Origin: Dactylonectria macrodidyma
Lineage: Eukaryota; Ascomycota; Sordariomycetes; Hypocreales; Nectriaceae
Length of the DNA stretch: 64,000 bases
Direction: 5' to 3'
NCBI GenBank assembly: GCA_020744425.1
Contig: JAGMUV010000006.1
Coordinates: 186,001-250,000, forward strand
Below, piece after piece: positions 11,955-23,342 of this stretch. The translations under genes were made by a program, and so were the position numbers. Below the pieces are notes generated by a model. The model did no database searches. It was not told the DNA's origin and saw nothing but the letters and a program-made list of their open reading frames with translations. Numbering within the stretch: position 1 is the first letter of the stretch; the number at the start of each line of letters is the position of its first letter.

Positions 11955-13109
11955 ACCGACGATGAACAAGTTGCGAGGTTTTATGAGTCCTGTTAACAAA
12001 GTGATGTTAATCCGCGAGAATGCTAGGGCGAAATAATCAACTCCAACTGACCAGATGTGGTTTTATAAATGTCACTTACAGTTCATATCTGCATGTTTCT
12101 AGGTAGGAGGGCCCGTAGATTACGTGCTTTAGAACAATACTTGATAGCTGCATTACTGCTCGTCCCCGCGCAAGGCAGTCAGTCTCCACAACTGGTACCT
12201 GGGCCTATATCGCAAGGGTGATCAAGTAAGCGTACACGTTGATTCGCATGGCGCTTCTAACCTGACATCAGTCATCTAATCTCACCCCTTTACCATTCAG
12301 GCAGCTGCATTGGCAGCATGGTCGGATTCGGTGACCGAAGTCCCTTTTGACCGATAACACAGGGGAATTTCACGCAACTTTCACATGTTTCTCATATTGA
12401 CGACGACAGGGCCCACCATCCTACCTCTATGCAATGCAGTCTTGAGGGTCCAAGGAATAAGGACCATCCTTGGCATTGAGAAACGTAAGCAGCGGGATAG
12501 GCGACGGGCGGCGAGAAATGACATGTCATGTTGCAGTAGCTCCACCAAGTCTCGAAACAGGGAATAGAAGCGGTTGTCTTCGCCTTGTTGAAGCATAAGC
12601 GAAACTGCGGATTGAAGCCATAATGACGTGGCATATAGAAATTGGAAAGACCGAAAGGGTTATCATGGTAGATTTTATTCGTTTGAAGCGGAATTGCAAT
12701 GATGTAACCGCAGATTGAAGACTTAGCGACACGGCTTAAAGCCGGCGGAAGAAACAAAAGTCCCTCAAAAAAAGAAAGCTTATCATGTTACATTCTCATT
12801 CGGACCTAAAAGAAGCCCCAGAATGAGACTTATCAATTGCAGATTGGAGGTCTCTCGTAATGCTTTCAAATCCTGAGCCGCGGCAGAAATCGGGGCGTGT
12901 AATCACATGTGTTGTGTGATCTGTAAGAGGATTGTATCGTATCTTCTCAAAGATTCTCCCGCTATGTTGCATAATTCTCTTGCTTAAGCCCTATTTCAGT
13001 GCAACTACAAATGCATATATATAGCGTCTGAGACACAGTTAGTGTCTAGCCGTGACTCTCTAAGAACATAATATCAAAGTTACAATTTTACCACTATCGT
13101 TCACTCAAA
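11955..13109. other. Divergent promoter region between hydrolase and P450 genes
   Basis: About 1.15 kb separating two divergently transcribed cluster genes. A TATATATA run at 13016-13023 lies about 90 bp upstream of the P450 start and is a plausible TATA box. No other gene seen. Confidence 0.55.
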
Positions 13110-14768
13110 ATGCTCAGTTTGTATATGGCAATTCTGGCGGCGATCTATGTGATCTCTGTTGCCATCTATCGCCTCTACGCTAGTCCTCTGGCACATTTCC
13201 CCGGACCAAAGTTGGCCGCGCTTACAGGATGGGTTGAAGTCTGGTATGACATTGTCATCGGTGGCCAGTTTACGATGCAGATTGAGAAGTGGCACAAGAG
13301 ATACGGTACGTTTCTTGCGCTGAAAATTCATGAACTACGATAGCCTTCTAACGGCGAGAGTGCCATCAGGCCCTATCATCCGCATCAAGCCAAATGAAGT
13401 CCACATCTCTGATCCGGATTTCTACAATCAACTCTTCACCACAACCGCTGCATACCAGAAGCCAGATGATTGGCTTTACCGGTTCGGCTATGGAACTGCA
13501 CTGTTCGATACTGCTGATCACGTACACCATAATCGGCGACGTGCACCGTTGGCAGTCTTTTTCTCGCGATCCAATGTTCTCTCATTCAGCTCCTTTATGC
13601 AGGAGCAAATTGACGAACTAGTCAACCGCCTCCAGCATAATTATCGGGGAAAGGTCGTATGTGTCAACGAGGCCTTCGACGCCTTGACCATGGACATTAT
13701 TAGCTTTTATGCATTCGGCCTAGATTATCACTCCATTGAGTATCCGCACTTCGAGGCCCCGTTCAATGCAGTAACCGAGGATGTGGCTCGCATGGTTCAT
13801 ATTGCAGGGCACTTTCCGTGGATTGTGACAACACTGCGGGCTCTCCCACAAGCACTCGTGGCGCTGTTGAGTCCGCCAATGAAGAAAATATATAGATTCC
13901 AAAAGGTAAGTGCATCTAGGCAAATAGCAGGTGCGACAGCTGATATTGGTGTTACAGGAAATAACCGGACAAATTCGGAAAATCATGAATGGGCAGAATG
14001 ACCTTGACAAGCAACATAAGACAATCTTCCACGCAATCCTCAACTCTAAACTGGATCCCTCTGAGCTTACAGAGAAACGCTTGGCTCATGAGGCGGGCAG
14101 TCTCGTCGGCGCGGCGCTCGAAACATCCAAAATGACCATCTCTCTGGCTGTCTATTACATTTTGGCCAACCAGGATATCCATGTCCGACTCAAGGAGGAA
14201 CTTGCAGCTGCCATCCCTGACCCAGAGAAAAGTTTGACAGTGCCAGAACTTGAGCAGTTGCCCTACTTGTCAGCCGTTATCAAAGAGTGTACGTTTTTCA
14301 CGCCACTTTTCCACGAGCAAAGCTAACATCCCATCATTAGCCCTACGACTCTCTATCGGTGTCAGTCAACGCATTCGCCGCTACAGTGATACCACTCCAA
14401 TCCAGTATGGCAACTATACCATTCCTCCAGGCACAGTATTTGGCATGTGTCATTGGGAGCAACTCCGTGACCCTCGAATCTGGGATCATCCCGTCGAGTT
14501 CCTCCCAGATCGCTGGTTGGGCGAGAACCCAAAGGCTCTTAACGGGGAGTCTCTGGAAAAATATTTCGTCCCATTTCATCGTGGGCCTCGTATGTGTCTT
14601 GGTAAGGAGATGGGAATGGCACAGCTGAACATGGGCCTCGCAACGCTATTCCGCCGAGTGGATCTCGAATTGTTCGAGACTGGGAGGGATTCGGTGGACA
14701 TCGTGGCGGATTATTTCGTGCCGTTGGTGAAGAAGGGGTCAAGGGGAGTGAGGGTACTGGTGAAGTAG
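13110..14768 (+). CDS. Cytochrome P450 monooxygenase (trichodiene-oxygenase-like class)
   Basis: Four exons: 13110-13305, 13370-13905, 13958-14288, 14341-14768; 496 residues. One N-terminal membrane anchor (residues about 2-23) is followed by the proline hinge FPGPK, so the enzyme is microsomal. The I-helix segment reads GAALETSK, with Glu where many P450s have Asp. The ExxR motif is formed across the third intron (ESLRL). The heme loop is FHRGPRMCLG with Cys440 as the thiolate ligand. The N-terminal half, with its ISDPDFYNQLF and FFSRSNV stretches, resembles fungal secondary-metabolism P450s related to trichodiene oxygenase. Probable role: oxidation of the polyketide. Substrate not predictable. 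Confidence 0.92.
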
Positions 14769-15944
14769 ATAGGTAGTCGCTGCTGATTACTCTCGGGCTC
14801 TACAACATTCTGTTCCGGAGCAGTACGAGGGACTACTAGTCACTACAGAAGCAAGCTTTGGGGCGCTGGAGGCGCGGAAGTGCAGATTCTGGTCCAAATC
14901 AGGGAGGAGTGAGTTAGAAGATAGATTGGACATTCTCTACGGAAAAAAGCCAAGTAGTCGTGGTTCCAAATAATTACATAGTACTGAATTAGGTGTGCCC
15001 GCAGTAGCTCACCCTTGATGGAGCGGACAGTAAATAGTATAATACTGCTTCAGGATATTGCGAGTGGAGGTTGCCTCAGTTCTAGCTGTGGAAAATGTAC
15101 GACGACAAGCACACTTCACTTCTACGGTCTTTACGTCTCGCACCTTGATAGATGGATAGGTGAGTAAATGGATGCGGAACGGATGAAAGCCGTTAAGTCC
15201 TTCTGTGCCCCGCTGTCCTTTGCATGCGAGCGATCTTTATCTCGCCATGCCTGATTGCGACTTCATCCCTTATCTCACTCGAGTTCTAACGAGTAACAGG
15301 AGTTATTGTTGCGACTCATTTGTGACGTGTAATGGAACGATGCCGAGCAAATATGAGACCCCTGGGCCTTGCTACTTGGCATTGCATTATCCACATGGCG
15401 GCCGACCAAGCATAAGACCCCTGACGGTTAAAAGTACGCCGCAGGTACATTGATCACAAAGGACCCGTTCCTAGTCTCCGTAATGTCATAGAAAGCTCCA
15501 CTCCCCTCTTTCCTTCTTCTCACCCCCCTTCTCCACACCACCCACGCAAACGACGTTCTCGCAAAGAAGTCATAAAGGTTCCGCACTTGAAGTTGTGTCT
15601 CTTCTTCTTCACGAGCCTTCACCACCCTTTGCTTGACGGGCCGGGATGTCAAATTAGTAATTACGACTTAATAAGCCGTTAGTCAACAAGGGTTTGGATG
15701 ATTAGTGACGAGTCTTTTTGCAAAAACTGAGCGTCACATCACAGACCGGCATACACGAGATGCTGCTTCACGGCGCCTTCGGGGGAAAGGGTTCGTTATC
15801 TCCCATATGGATTGTATCTAATTGGTCACTCGTATCTACGGTCTTCGGCACCGAGCGCCATGATATATTTATTACCCATTCCAACTATGTGACTTGGTCC
15901 TATCCTAGTCAACACCACCCAAAACCAGCCATCCCTTTCACGAC
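14769..15944. other. Intergenic between the two P450 genes
   Basis: About 1.2 kb holding the 3' flank of the first P450 and the promoter of the second. Short frames on both strands show no conserved motif, and I see no RNA gene or repeat. Confidence 0.5.
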
Positions 15945-17867
15945 ATGCTTTCTTTCCTCGCCGCTCTTGCCAGTGGAGCCTTGGTCCACATCTTCATCTT
16001 CCGGAACGGCGAGTGGGACACCAGTGCTCCCCAAATCGTTCTCACCTACCTTCTGATCACGCTGACAGGGACCTTCTTGTTCAATGAGACCCCCAGCTTC
16101 AACAATGAAAATTCTGTTCAAGTCACACCCAGGTTTGCGTCCTTGATAGTGTACCATATCTTGGGGGTGTACGGTAGTATCATTGTATACAGAGGATTCC
16201 TGCATCGACTGTCTCGGAAAGAATATCCGGGGCCATTCCTCGCCCGGTTTTCCAACTTTCATCTTGCGTGGTTGGCGACTAAAGCGCTTCGTGTCCATGA
16301 AGAGATTCACGAGTTGCATGGTCGGTATGGCGACTATGTCAGGACAGGTACTGTTCCGTTGCGCGCGAAAAACGAGAGCTTACTAACCCTTTTACCTACT
16401 TCACAGGAGCACGAGAGCTGTCCATAATTGACCCAGAGGCTATGGAAGCCATATATGGAAGCTCATCTAAATGCTCGAAAGGACCGATATACACATTGTT
16501 GGATCCGCGGACCAACCTTTCCTCTACGAGAGACAAGAAGGAGCATGCTCGTCGTCGTAAAGCTTGGGACCGGGGTTTCAACACCAAAGGTGATCTTAAT
16601 CATACGTTTAGCCGATACTATTTACTGTTCTGACAACTCACCTTAGCCCTTCAAAGCTACGAACCGATAGTGTCTCAGTTGTCCGATGACCTCATGCAAA
16701 TCATAGATGAAAGGGCCGGCGAACCGTTTAATATCACGGAATGGATTGACAAATACGCATTTGAAGTCATGGGCAGTCTGACTTTTGGTAAGCCATTTAA
16801 TATGCTAAAGGAGAAAAAGAACGCGTACTTTTTGGACGTAATTCGCCACGATATGAACTTCATTGGGTATCTACTACATTCACCTTGGCTTTCCTATCTT
16901 CTTATGCGAACACCGTTGCTAAATCGCAATCACTTGGACTTTTGGAGGTGGATTGAGAACGAATTCGATGAGAGGATACAAGTGAGTGATCCTTTAACCG
17001 AGTCCTTGGGAAATCAGATTAGCTAACCTCCACTACTCTATTGAAGCGTGGCCAAGTCAGGCCTGATATTTTCAACTGGATCCACGAAGCCTATCTCAGA
17101 GGCCCACAGGCCAAGGAGGATAGACTCAAATTACACGGAGATGGGTATCTCATTATCGTTGCTGGCAGCGACACAACATCTTCAACAATCACTCACCTAC
17201 TATTTTACCTCTCCTGTAACCCATCACTCGTAGCCCGGCTTCAACAGCAAATCGATGAACTTCCTGAAATCAACAATAGCGAGCTCCACAACGTCGAGCT
17301 TTTGGATGCATGTATCAACGAAACTCTTCGACTACGACCTGCCGTGCCAGCTGGTCTCCAGCGAGTCACGCCGAAAGGAGGGATGCAGATTGGCGATCGG
17401 TATATACCGTCCGATGTCATCGTTAAAATCCCCATGTATTCTTTATTTCGAGGTGAGTTAGCCCCTTGAATAATATATACGTACAATACGTTAACATAGT
17501 ACCTTCCACAGACCCGCGGTCCTTTGAGCAACCCAACGAATTTATCCCCGAGCGGTTCACAACTCGTCCTGAGCTGGTGATCAATCCTTCCATTTTTGCT
17601 CCTTTTCTTACAGGTATAGTAGATATTCAGCCGCTAATAACTCAGGGTAGTAATTTTAACAGGCTTATAGGACCATATGCTTGTGTTGGAAGACGACTTG
17701 CTCTAATGGAAATCCGTAGGGTGATCGCCAAGATTCTTCAGTCATATGACATTTCTTTAGGTCCCTTTCAGACAAAAGATGGTTTTCTTGGAAAAAACAT
17801 TGACGCTTTCACGTTGGTTCCTGGTCCTTTGGTCCTGAGATTTACTAAGAGAGCTCAGGTTGGCTAG
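15945..17867 (+). CDS. Cytochrome P450 monooxygenase with three N-terminal hydrophobic segments
   Basis: Six exons: 15945-16347, 16407-16589, 16647-16981, 17047-17452, 17512-17613, 17671-17867; total 541 residues. The N-terminus has three hydrophobic stretches (residues about 1-19, 28-46 and 64-87), as in the benzoate-4-monooxygenase/tryprostatin-hydroxylase-like fungal group. I-helix: AGSDTTSST. ExxR: ETLRL. The heme loop is assembled across the fifth intron as PFLTG|PYACVG with Cys481 as ligand; the alternative acceptor nine bases earlier would create a stop. The 57-bp intron inside the heme loop is a multiple of three and stop-free. Same strand as the previous P450 and convergent with the amidase. 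Likely a second oxidative tailoring step. Confidence 0.92.
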
Positions 17868-18206
17868 ATATTCAGACATGGAGCATTTAGGGATAGAAGG
17901 AGCATAAACCGTTGGACTCTCGTTTCATCGGGCAATGGCAGTATCTCAACTGGAGATATGATGACGACCTTAGAATTTATTGTGAAGAATATCCGAGTAC
18001 TGGGTGCTTGTTGGCAAATCTCGTGATGCAATTTGTATGCGCCGACTCTTATACACGCGAGAGTTCCAAAGATAGAAGGAAAGATGAGGGCAGCAAGGCA
18101 GTGGCTGGTCCAAGAGAAAGACGAGTCCTTATCGGAATACTTTACTAGCGACTTCAAGGTTCAGGCTTCAAGGAGAAGAGAACTAAACTCATGTGTTCAT
18201 TGAGAA
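17868..18206. other. Short convergent intergenic
   Basis: About 340 bp between the stop codons of the second P450 and the amidase. Nothing recognisable beyond presumptive 3' UTRs. Confidence 0.5.
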
Positions 18207-20107
18207 CTAGTTTCTAACAAGTTGTGGAGGAGGGCGGACATTTTGTGGAAAGGTTAACCCCCATGCTGACATCACCTGAAATATTTTCTCTTCCTCATTC
18301 GCTGGCGCAATGACATGGAGAGAAAAGGGCCTACCATTAAAAAACGCAAAACCCAATGGAAGATTTCCCACAGGAAAGCCAGCCGCAGCTCCTACACTTG
18401 CTGTACGCGAGTCGCATGGTCCAAGAACGACATCCACTTGGTGATCTTTCATCATTGTCAGGAGTGTACCAGCCGCTGCGGCACGAAGGGCTTTGAAGTT
18501 CCGCTGGTAAAGCTCTTCTGTGAGTTTGGTGTCCCTCGCGTCTTCGAGGCCCTTCTGGTTGTCATTTCCTAGAATGCACATGTCAGTGGGTCTTTCTTAG
18601 GACAGAGTAATGAGCCTGCACAAACGTTTGGTAAACTCAAGGTCGGCGTGCTCCTCGTGGAATTTGATCAGGGCTTCGAGAGTCTGCGGGACGCCGTTGA
18701 GCTGATGCAGAAAGCCGGGCAATAGGCGTTTCAGTTGATATGCTTACGCCGTTGGTTAGTGCGTGGTTCTCGTCAACGCAGTTGCAATCGATACTCACGG
18801 AATAGTTCTTCCATCTCTTCAAAGTCCGGCATTGCGCCAGTGATCTCTCCCCACGACGCCAAGGGAATGGATCTGACAACCTTGCCACCGAGCTCCTGAA
18901 TTTTGTCTTGCGCGGCGAACGTAGCGGCGTCAGTCTGTCCGAAGAAGCCGTCTACAAGTTCAACGGCAGAGGGATAGCTCCTCCAAAGCTTGGGATCGAC
19001 GAAACCAACTCTGAGTCCTTCCCAAGAGCTGTGAAGCGGGAGGTAATGGCCTGGGTCTCGAAGTTGTAGAATGGCAGAGAGCGTGGCGACATCAGCCGTC
19101 GTCTTTGCGTAAGGTCCTTGACTGTCCCACTCCGGGGAACCAGGCATGAAACCATTGTTGTCGACGCTCTCTGGGGTGAGTTTAATTGCGTATGTCCCAG
19201 ACCTAGCAGCTGGCATGACGATTGAGCCATCAAGCTCTGTGCCTAGCGACACGGGCGCAAAGCCTGCGGCCACTGCTACGGCGCTGCCAGAAGATGAACC
19301 GCCTGGCCCCTATGAGAGAGTCAGCAGGATGTTTGAGCTAGGGACGAAGACCAACTGATTTGGTGAAAAAAGGACCATCTTTTTCGACTCCGCCTTTGAC
19401 GTAGGGGTTTTGCGTCTGCATAATTCATTCAGAAACGTCAAGCTCCACAGGTGTGGCGAGACATAAATGGGCTTGTACCTGTCCCCCCACGGCAGACCAG
19501 CCGGCCATTAAACCGAAGCCTTTGGCATTTCCCAATTCCTGTGGCATTGTGAGAATCTCCTAACGATGACGGGTGATGATTAATGGATGGCAATACGCAC
19601 GCTGAGATTGGACTTGGCAATGATGATGAGACCGGCATCGTTCAGCGTCTTGATGATTTTGGCGTCCTTCTTTGCGCTGCCCCGCTTGAACGCGAATGAT
19701 CCGCATGTAGTGGGCATCTCGACGGTTGTACAAAGATCCTGGACAGAGCATCAGGCCTCGGAACAAGACAGAACAAGGGAAAGTCTGGCAAACAACCTTG
19801 ATGATGATGGGCACACCATGAAACGGGCCCCGTGTCTTACCCTGCTGTCGCTCAGCATCGAGCTGTCCTGCGCGGATGGAAAGGCTCTCTCGGTCGGCAA
19901 TGGATATAATTGCCTTAAGATTGAGCCCTGCGTTGTTGTGCTTTGCGATGTGAGCGAGGTATAATTCAACAATTTCTGCGCTAGTTATGATACGGTCAAC
20001 GAGGAGCGTCTGCAGCTCAGACGCGGTCAATGTCAGCAAGTCAACTATTGGGCCAATTAGCTGATGAATGAGCAACCAGTGACGGCGTACTAACTATGAA
20101 AGCCCAT
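18207..20107 (-). CDS. Amidase-signature family hydrolase
   Basis: Eight exons: 20107-20095, 20044-19797, 19738-19601, 19538-19479, 19415-19356, 19309-18799, 18742-18626, 18568-18207; 502 residues. The catalytic Ser-cisSer-Lys set of the amidase signature is visible: Lys in GVPIIIKD (formed across the second intron), the Gly/Ser-rich GPGGSSSGSA, and the nucleophile Ser in TELDGSIVMPA. It would hydrolyse a carboxamide; the substrate is unknown. The first exon codes only MGFH plus one base, which is an inference: without it the frame has no ATG, and GTTAGT...AATAG borders fit. The junction of exons 6 and 7 rests on a perfect GTGAGT donor but a weaker AAG acceptor. It is the last gene before an unrelated region, so cluster membership is possible but not certain. 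Confidence 0.85.
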
Positions 20108-20504
20108 GATGGCGACGAGCGAGTATGACGGCTGAAAGTATGAAAGGTGATGTGAAGGGGGATGGGTTGGTGTCAGGCGCGTTCGGTGCGCCGTCGGCCG
20201 AGTAGTGAGGTGAGTGAGATGCGAGGGATGAGATGGGGAGGGGAAGGTTTGAACTGTTGCGCAGGACAAGGTGAGCGACGGGACAAAGTTAAATAGGAAA
20301 GTCTTTTTTTGGTTACGAAGACTGCGAAAGTTAAAGAGTGGATTAACTAAAGAAGTATTCATAGTCGAGCAAGAACTTGATATCCAGGTCCTTTCATGCG
20401 GGATCCGACGCTTTGTCGCATCCTCATGGTGCTACATGCATCTTAGAACTATCTGAATATATGCAAAGTATGGTAAGGCGAAGAGACGTACTATAACTGA
20501 ATAA
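20108..20504. other. Intergenic
   Basis: About 400 bp between the amidase start and the HET gene stop. A purine/pyrimidine-skewed stretch lies near 20140-20260 (G-rich on the plus strand). No gene seen. Confidence 0.5.
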
Positions 20505-22784
20505 TTAACGTATTGTTAGCCAGTCAATACTATCCCAATCCTTGACAGAGAGCTCCAAAACTGCATCGCCTTGCATCAAACCAGTGATGAAGCAATTTCC
20601 TGCAATTTCCAAGTCACCCGCTCTAGCCCGCATCGCCAGAGGCCAGTCGCATCCCATGACAACATAGATTCCATCACCCGGTTGGACGGCGGCAGAGGCA
20701 AGACCCATCTGGCCCTCTTTCGTCATAACCAGTGTCCGAGGACTGCTGACGAGGCCGGCGCGTTCGACTAGTCCAGCGAAGCCTTCCTTGTCCCGAGGTG
20801 GCCGTTTTGAGGACCAGTGGAAGAAGTCTGCCAGCTCATAATTGCCAACCTTGAAACCTGCGTTTGCTCGCCTCCACATTGAGAACATGGCCAGGTGTCG
20901 CCAGTACTCCACGGTGTAGGCCAACCACTCTTGTGCTGCTTCTTCAGGCGTGATGTCATCTTCCTCAAATTCGTGAGAGTAGTCTTCATCCAGCTCCCTT
21001 TCGTGCCCATCATGAGACGGAGAGCCTGTTGGTGATGTTGTATCCTCCTTTCCATGTTCATCCAGGATTTTCTGCCTCAGATAATTTCCTTGGTACTCCT
21101 CATTTCCGTCGCCCATGATGAGACTCGAGTTCAGCTTCTCCATAATAGACATGAAGTCAATAATAGGAAAGTCAAATATCGTAGGCCCATCAAGGTCATC
21201 AAGTGTCAGAGACGCGTCGCCCATCAGGACCTGTAGCATGCTAAGTCGAATATCGTCATCGATGTCGACGTACTCCCGATTCTCAGACTCGACTGACTGC
21301 CGCAGAATTTCTGGAAAGTCGAATTTGACAGTACTTCCTTTGTTCAGCTTACTATCCAGCTTTGGCAGCGCCCCAATTGACGCGATTGTATCAACACGCA
21401 GCCCTTGACAATGGAGAATCATGGAATCCTCGGAGAATCGAAACTGGGCATTAATGAATCCGCTGGCGCGGCAATCTCTGAAGCCACCATCCCGAGGTGA
21501 GTCAAGATTGAGCACCCAAGAGGGCAGAGAGTTGGACGCTAGGAGTTTCGTCGACGCCAATATGTTGAGGTTATCGCTTTCCTCGATGATTGCCTTGGTG
21601 AACCTGCTCCAGACAACCTCCTTCGTCGCGGAGTAGTCTGGTAGGATACGAGCGGAGATGCCACTGGGCATGAGGGCCTTGATACCGTACGCTTTGTCTC
21701 GTAGATCAGTGGCTTTACCGCCAGCCATAAGAGACAGCAGTTGTTGGCAATCAACCAGCGGATCCTTTTTTTCCTCCGAGGTGTCTGACTGTGAGACAAC
21801 AGGAAGAATTGCCCGGGTAACTAGTTCAGAAGCCCTGCGAAGTGATGCCGTGGCTGATAGAGAATAGGATATATGGGTAGCATTTCCCGAGGCATAATGC
21901 CCATCCCAGTTGCCGTACAGGCCAGCAAAGCGAATCATGCTGTACATCTCGTCCAAGCTGAGCCTGACTTCTCCGTAAAAGAAGAGGGAGTCGCGCGACG
22001 CCAAAGCCAGCTCCTGGATGACCCAAACGCGCTCCCAATACGGCTCAAACGAGAGCCGTACGACGGAGTGAACAATGGCACCACCAGCACCAACATCGGT
22101 CCGTAGGAGTTCCTCGGGTCCCTTGTCGCCGTTGATGTTATACAGCTCCTGCCATGATTGGATAGCTCGACCTTGATCCTCTGAAAGCGGCAGGCCGAGC
22201 CAAACATCGACGCCGCGGGCGAGGGAATAGATGTCGCCCATTCTGGCGACCTCGTTTTCCCGCTCAGACAAGTCGGCCTGGTTGATGCAAATCGCGTCGA
22301 CCCATAGCTTTGCCCCGTCGATGACGTGTTGCGGTTCCTCAGCCAGCCGGCATAATGCCTGATACAAGTTCTGCGTGACAGAGAACTGAGTTCCGTTCAG
22401 CAGGATCGGTTTTCTCTTAGACGGGTCGCCCCAGACGTAGCTCAGAGCCCAATAGTCGCCCCATCGAAAACGATTGCGGGCCGTCTTTGCCCGGGTCTCT
22501 TGTTCGGCCTTGGTTAGTGCACTTCTCTCGGCCCATCCCTCCACGTAAGCATTCCACTTCCTCGGCCGCAGCTTTAAATCGCAGGTGGTTCTATCGAGCC
22601 AAGACTTATACGGAGGGAAGTAATCTTTCAAGGAGTAGTGGTCGAGTTGACACTCAATGAGAGGCTCAGCGGCGGAGTCATCCTCACCTTCGTGCTTAAA
22701 TGCTAGACGAATTGGTGATATTGTGAGGAGGCGAATCTCCTCACTTTCCTTTAAAAGTGGCTTGTAGGGGAAATTCGGATTCAT
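20505..22784 (-). CDS. HET-domain (heterokaryon incompatibility) protein
   Basis: Single exon, 759 residues from the first in-frame ATG (22784); the eight codons further upstream begin with GTG. The HET domain starts with YWALSYVWGD (residues about 111-120) and continues with LWVDAICINQADLSERENEVARM and VWLGLP, which are the three HET blocks. An acidic low-complexity stretch precedes the C-terminal part, which ends with the segment GDGIYVVMGCDWP and a hydrophobic beta-rich tail typical of long fungal HET proteins. HET domains have TIR-like folds and trigger incompatibility cell death when partner alleles meet. No NACHT or repeat domain is fused here. The AAA+ gene is transcribed divergently 558 bp away. 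Confidence 0.92.
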   Translation of the reverse strand: MNPNFPYKPLLKESEEIRLLTISPIRLAFKHEGEDDSAAEPLIECQLDHYSLKDYFPPYKSWLDRTTCDLKLRPRKWNAYVEGWAERSALTKAEQETRAKTARNRFRWGDYWALSYVWGDPSKRKPILLNGTQFSVTQNLYQALCRLAEEPQHVIDGAKLWVDAICINQADLSERENEVARMGDIYSLARGVDVWLGLPLSEDQGRAIQSWQELYNINGDKGPEELLRTDVGAGGAIVHSVVRLSFEPYWERVWVIQELALASRDSLFFYGEVRLSLDEMYSMIRFAGLYGNWDGHYASGNATHISYSLSATASLRRASELVTRAILPVVSQSDTSEEKKDPLVDCQQLLSLMAGGKATDLRDKAYGIKALMPSGISARILPDYSATKEVVWSRFTKAIIEESDNLNILASTKLLASNSLPSWVLNLDSPRDGGFRDCRASGFINAQFRFSEDSMILHCQGLRVDTIASIGALPKLDSKLNKGSTVKFDFPEILRQSVESENREYVDIDDDIRLSMLQVLMGDASLTLDDLDGPTIFDFPIIDFMSIMEKLNSSLIMGDGNEEYQGNYLRQKILDEHGKEDTTSPTGSPSHDGHERELDEDYSHEFEEDDITPEEAAQEWLAYTVEYWRHLAMFSMWRRANAGFKVGNYELADFFHWSSKRPPRDKEGFAGLVERAGLVSSPRTLVMTKEGQMGLASAAVQPGDGIYVVMGCDWPLAMRARAGDLEIAGNCFITGLMQGDAVLELSVKDWDSIDWLTIR

Positions 22785-23342
22785 GAGGTGCACGGGTGTT
22801 GATGACACTGAGTTCGAAAGTGTTGGGGGACTTGAAGGACTCGTAAGACGGCCTCATGTCGAAAGAGGGTCTTCACGGAGTAATTATCTCCTCGCTGGCA
22901 GCCTAACCGATAACGAGCTAATGGGGCTATGGGCTTCTGGGCACTGAAGGAACAGCGGGGTTGGATGCCTCTGCGCTTGTATACTTCGAAACACAGCAGG
23001 GGTTGTTGGCAAGAAAAGCACCAAGCCACACGGCGTATCAGCGCGCCGAGAGGCAACTGAGGCTTAGCGTTTCCTTACGCTCAAGTTCTATTGGCCACAC
23101 AATGGCTATGCCTGCAGAAATTGCAGTGTAGCTGAGGATGGCATTGCACTACCAATTGGTTTCCTCCCGCACTTTGCCTAATCGCGACTTAGCCTGAAGC
23201 AGTAGCCGATCACATACCCAGTCGTTGCGACATTAGGTCTTACCGAAGAGAAATGTATTGAAGAACAGCGGACTCCTGTAGGTTTCGAACGTCGACAAAA
23301 GTCCTTATTTTCTGCCCTTATTAGCCAGTTTATCCTGCGTCT
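22785..23342. other. Divergent promoter region between HET and AAA+ genes
   Basis: 558 bp shared upstream region of two divergently transcribed genes. No TATA box or repeat stands out. Confidence 0.5.

Noticed and set aside
16982..17046. Break in the second P450 gene (frame ends after the helix before the I-helix)
   Set aside because: Explained by a 65-bp intron with GTGAGT...GAAG borders; all six exons sum to a whole number of codons.
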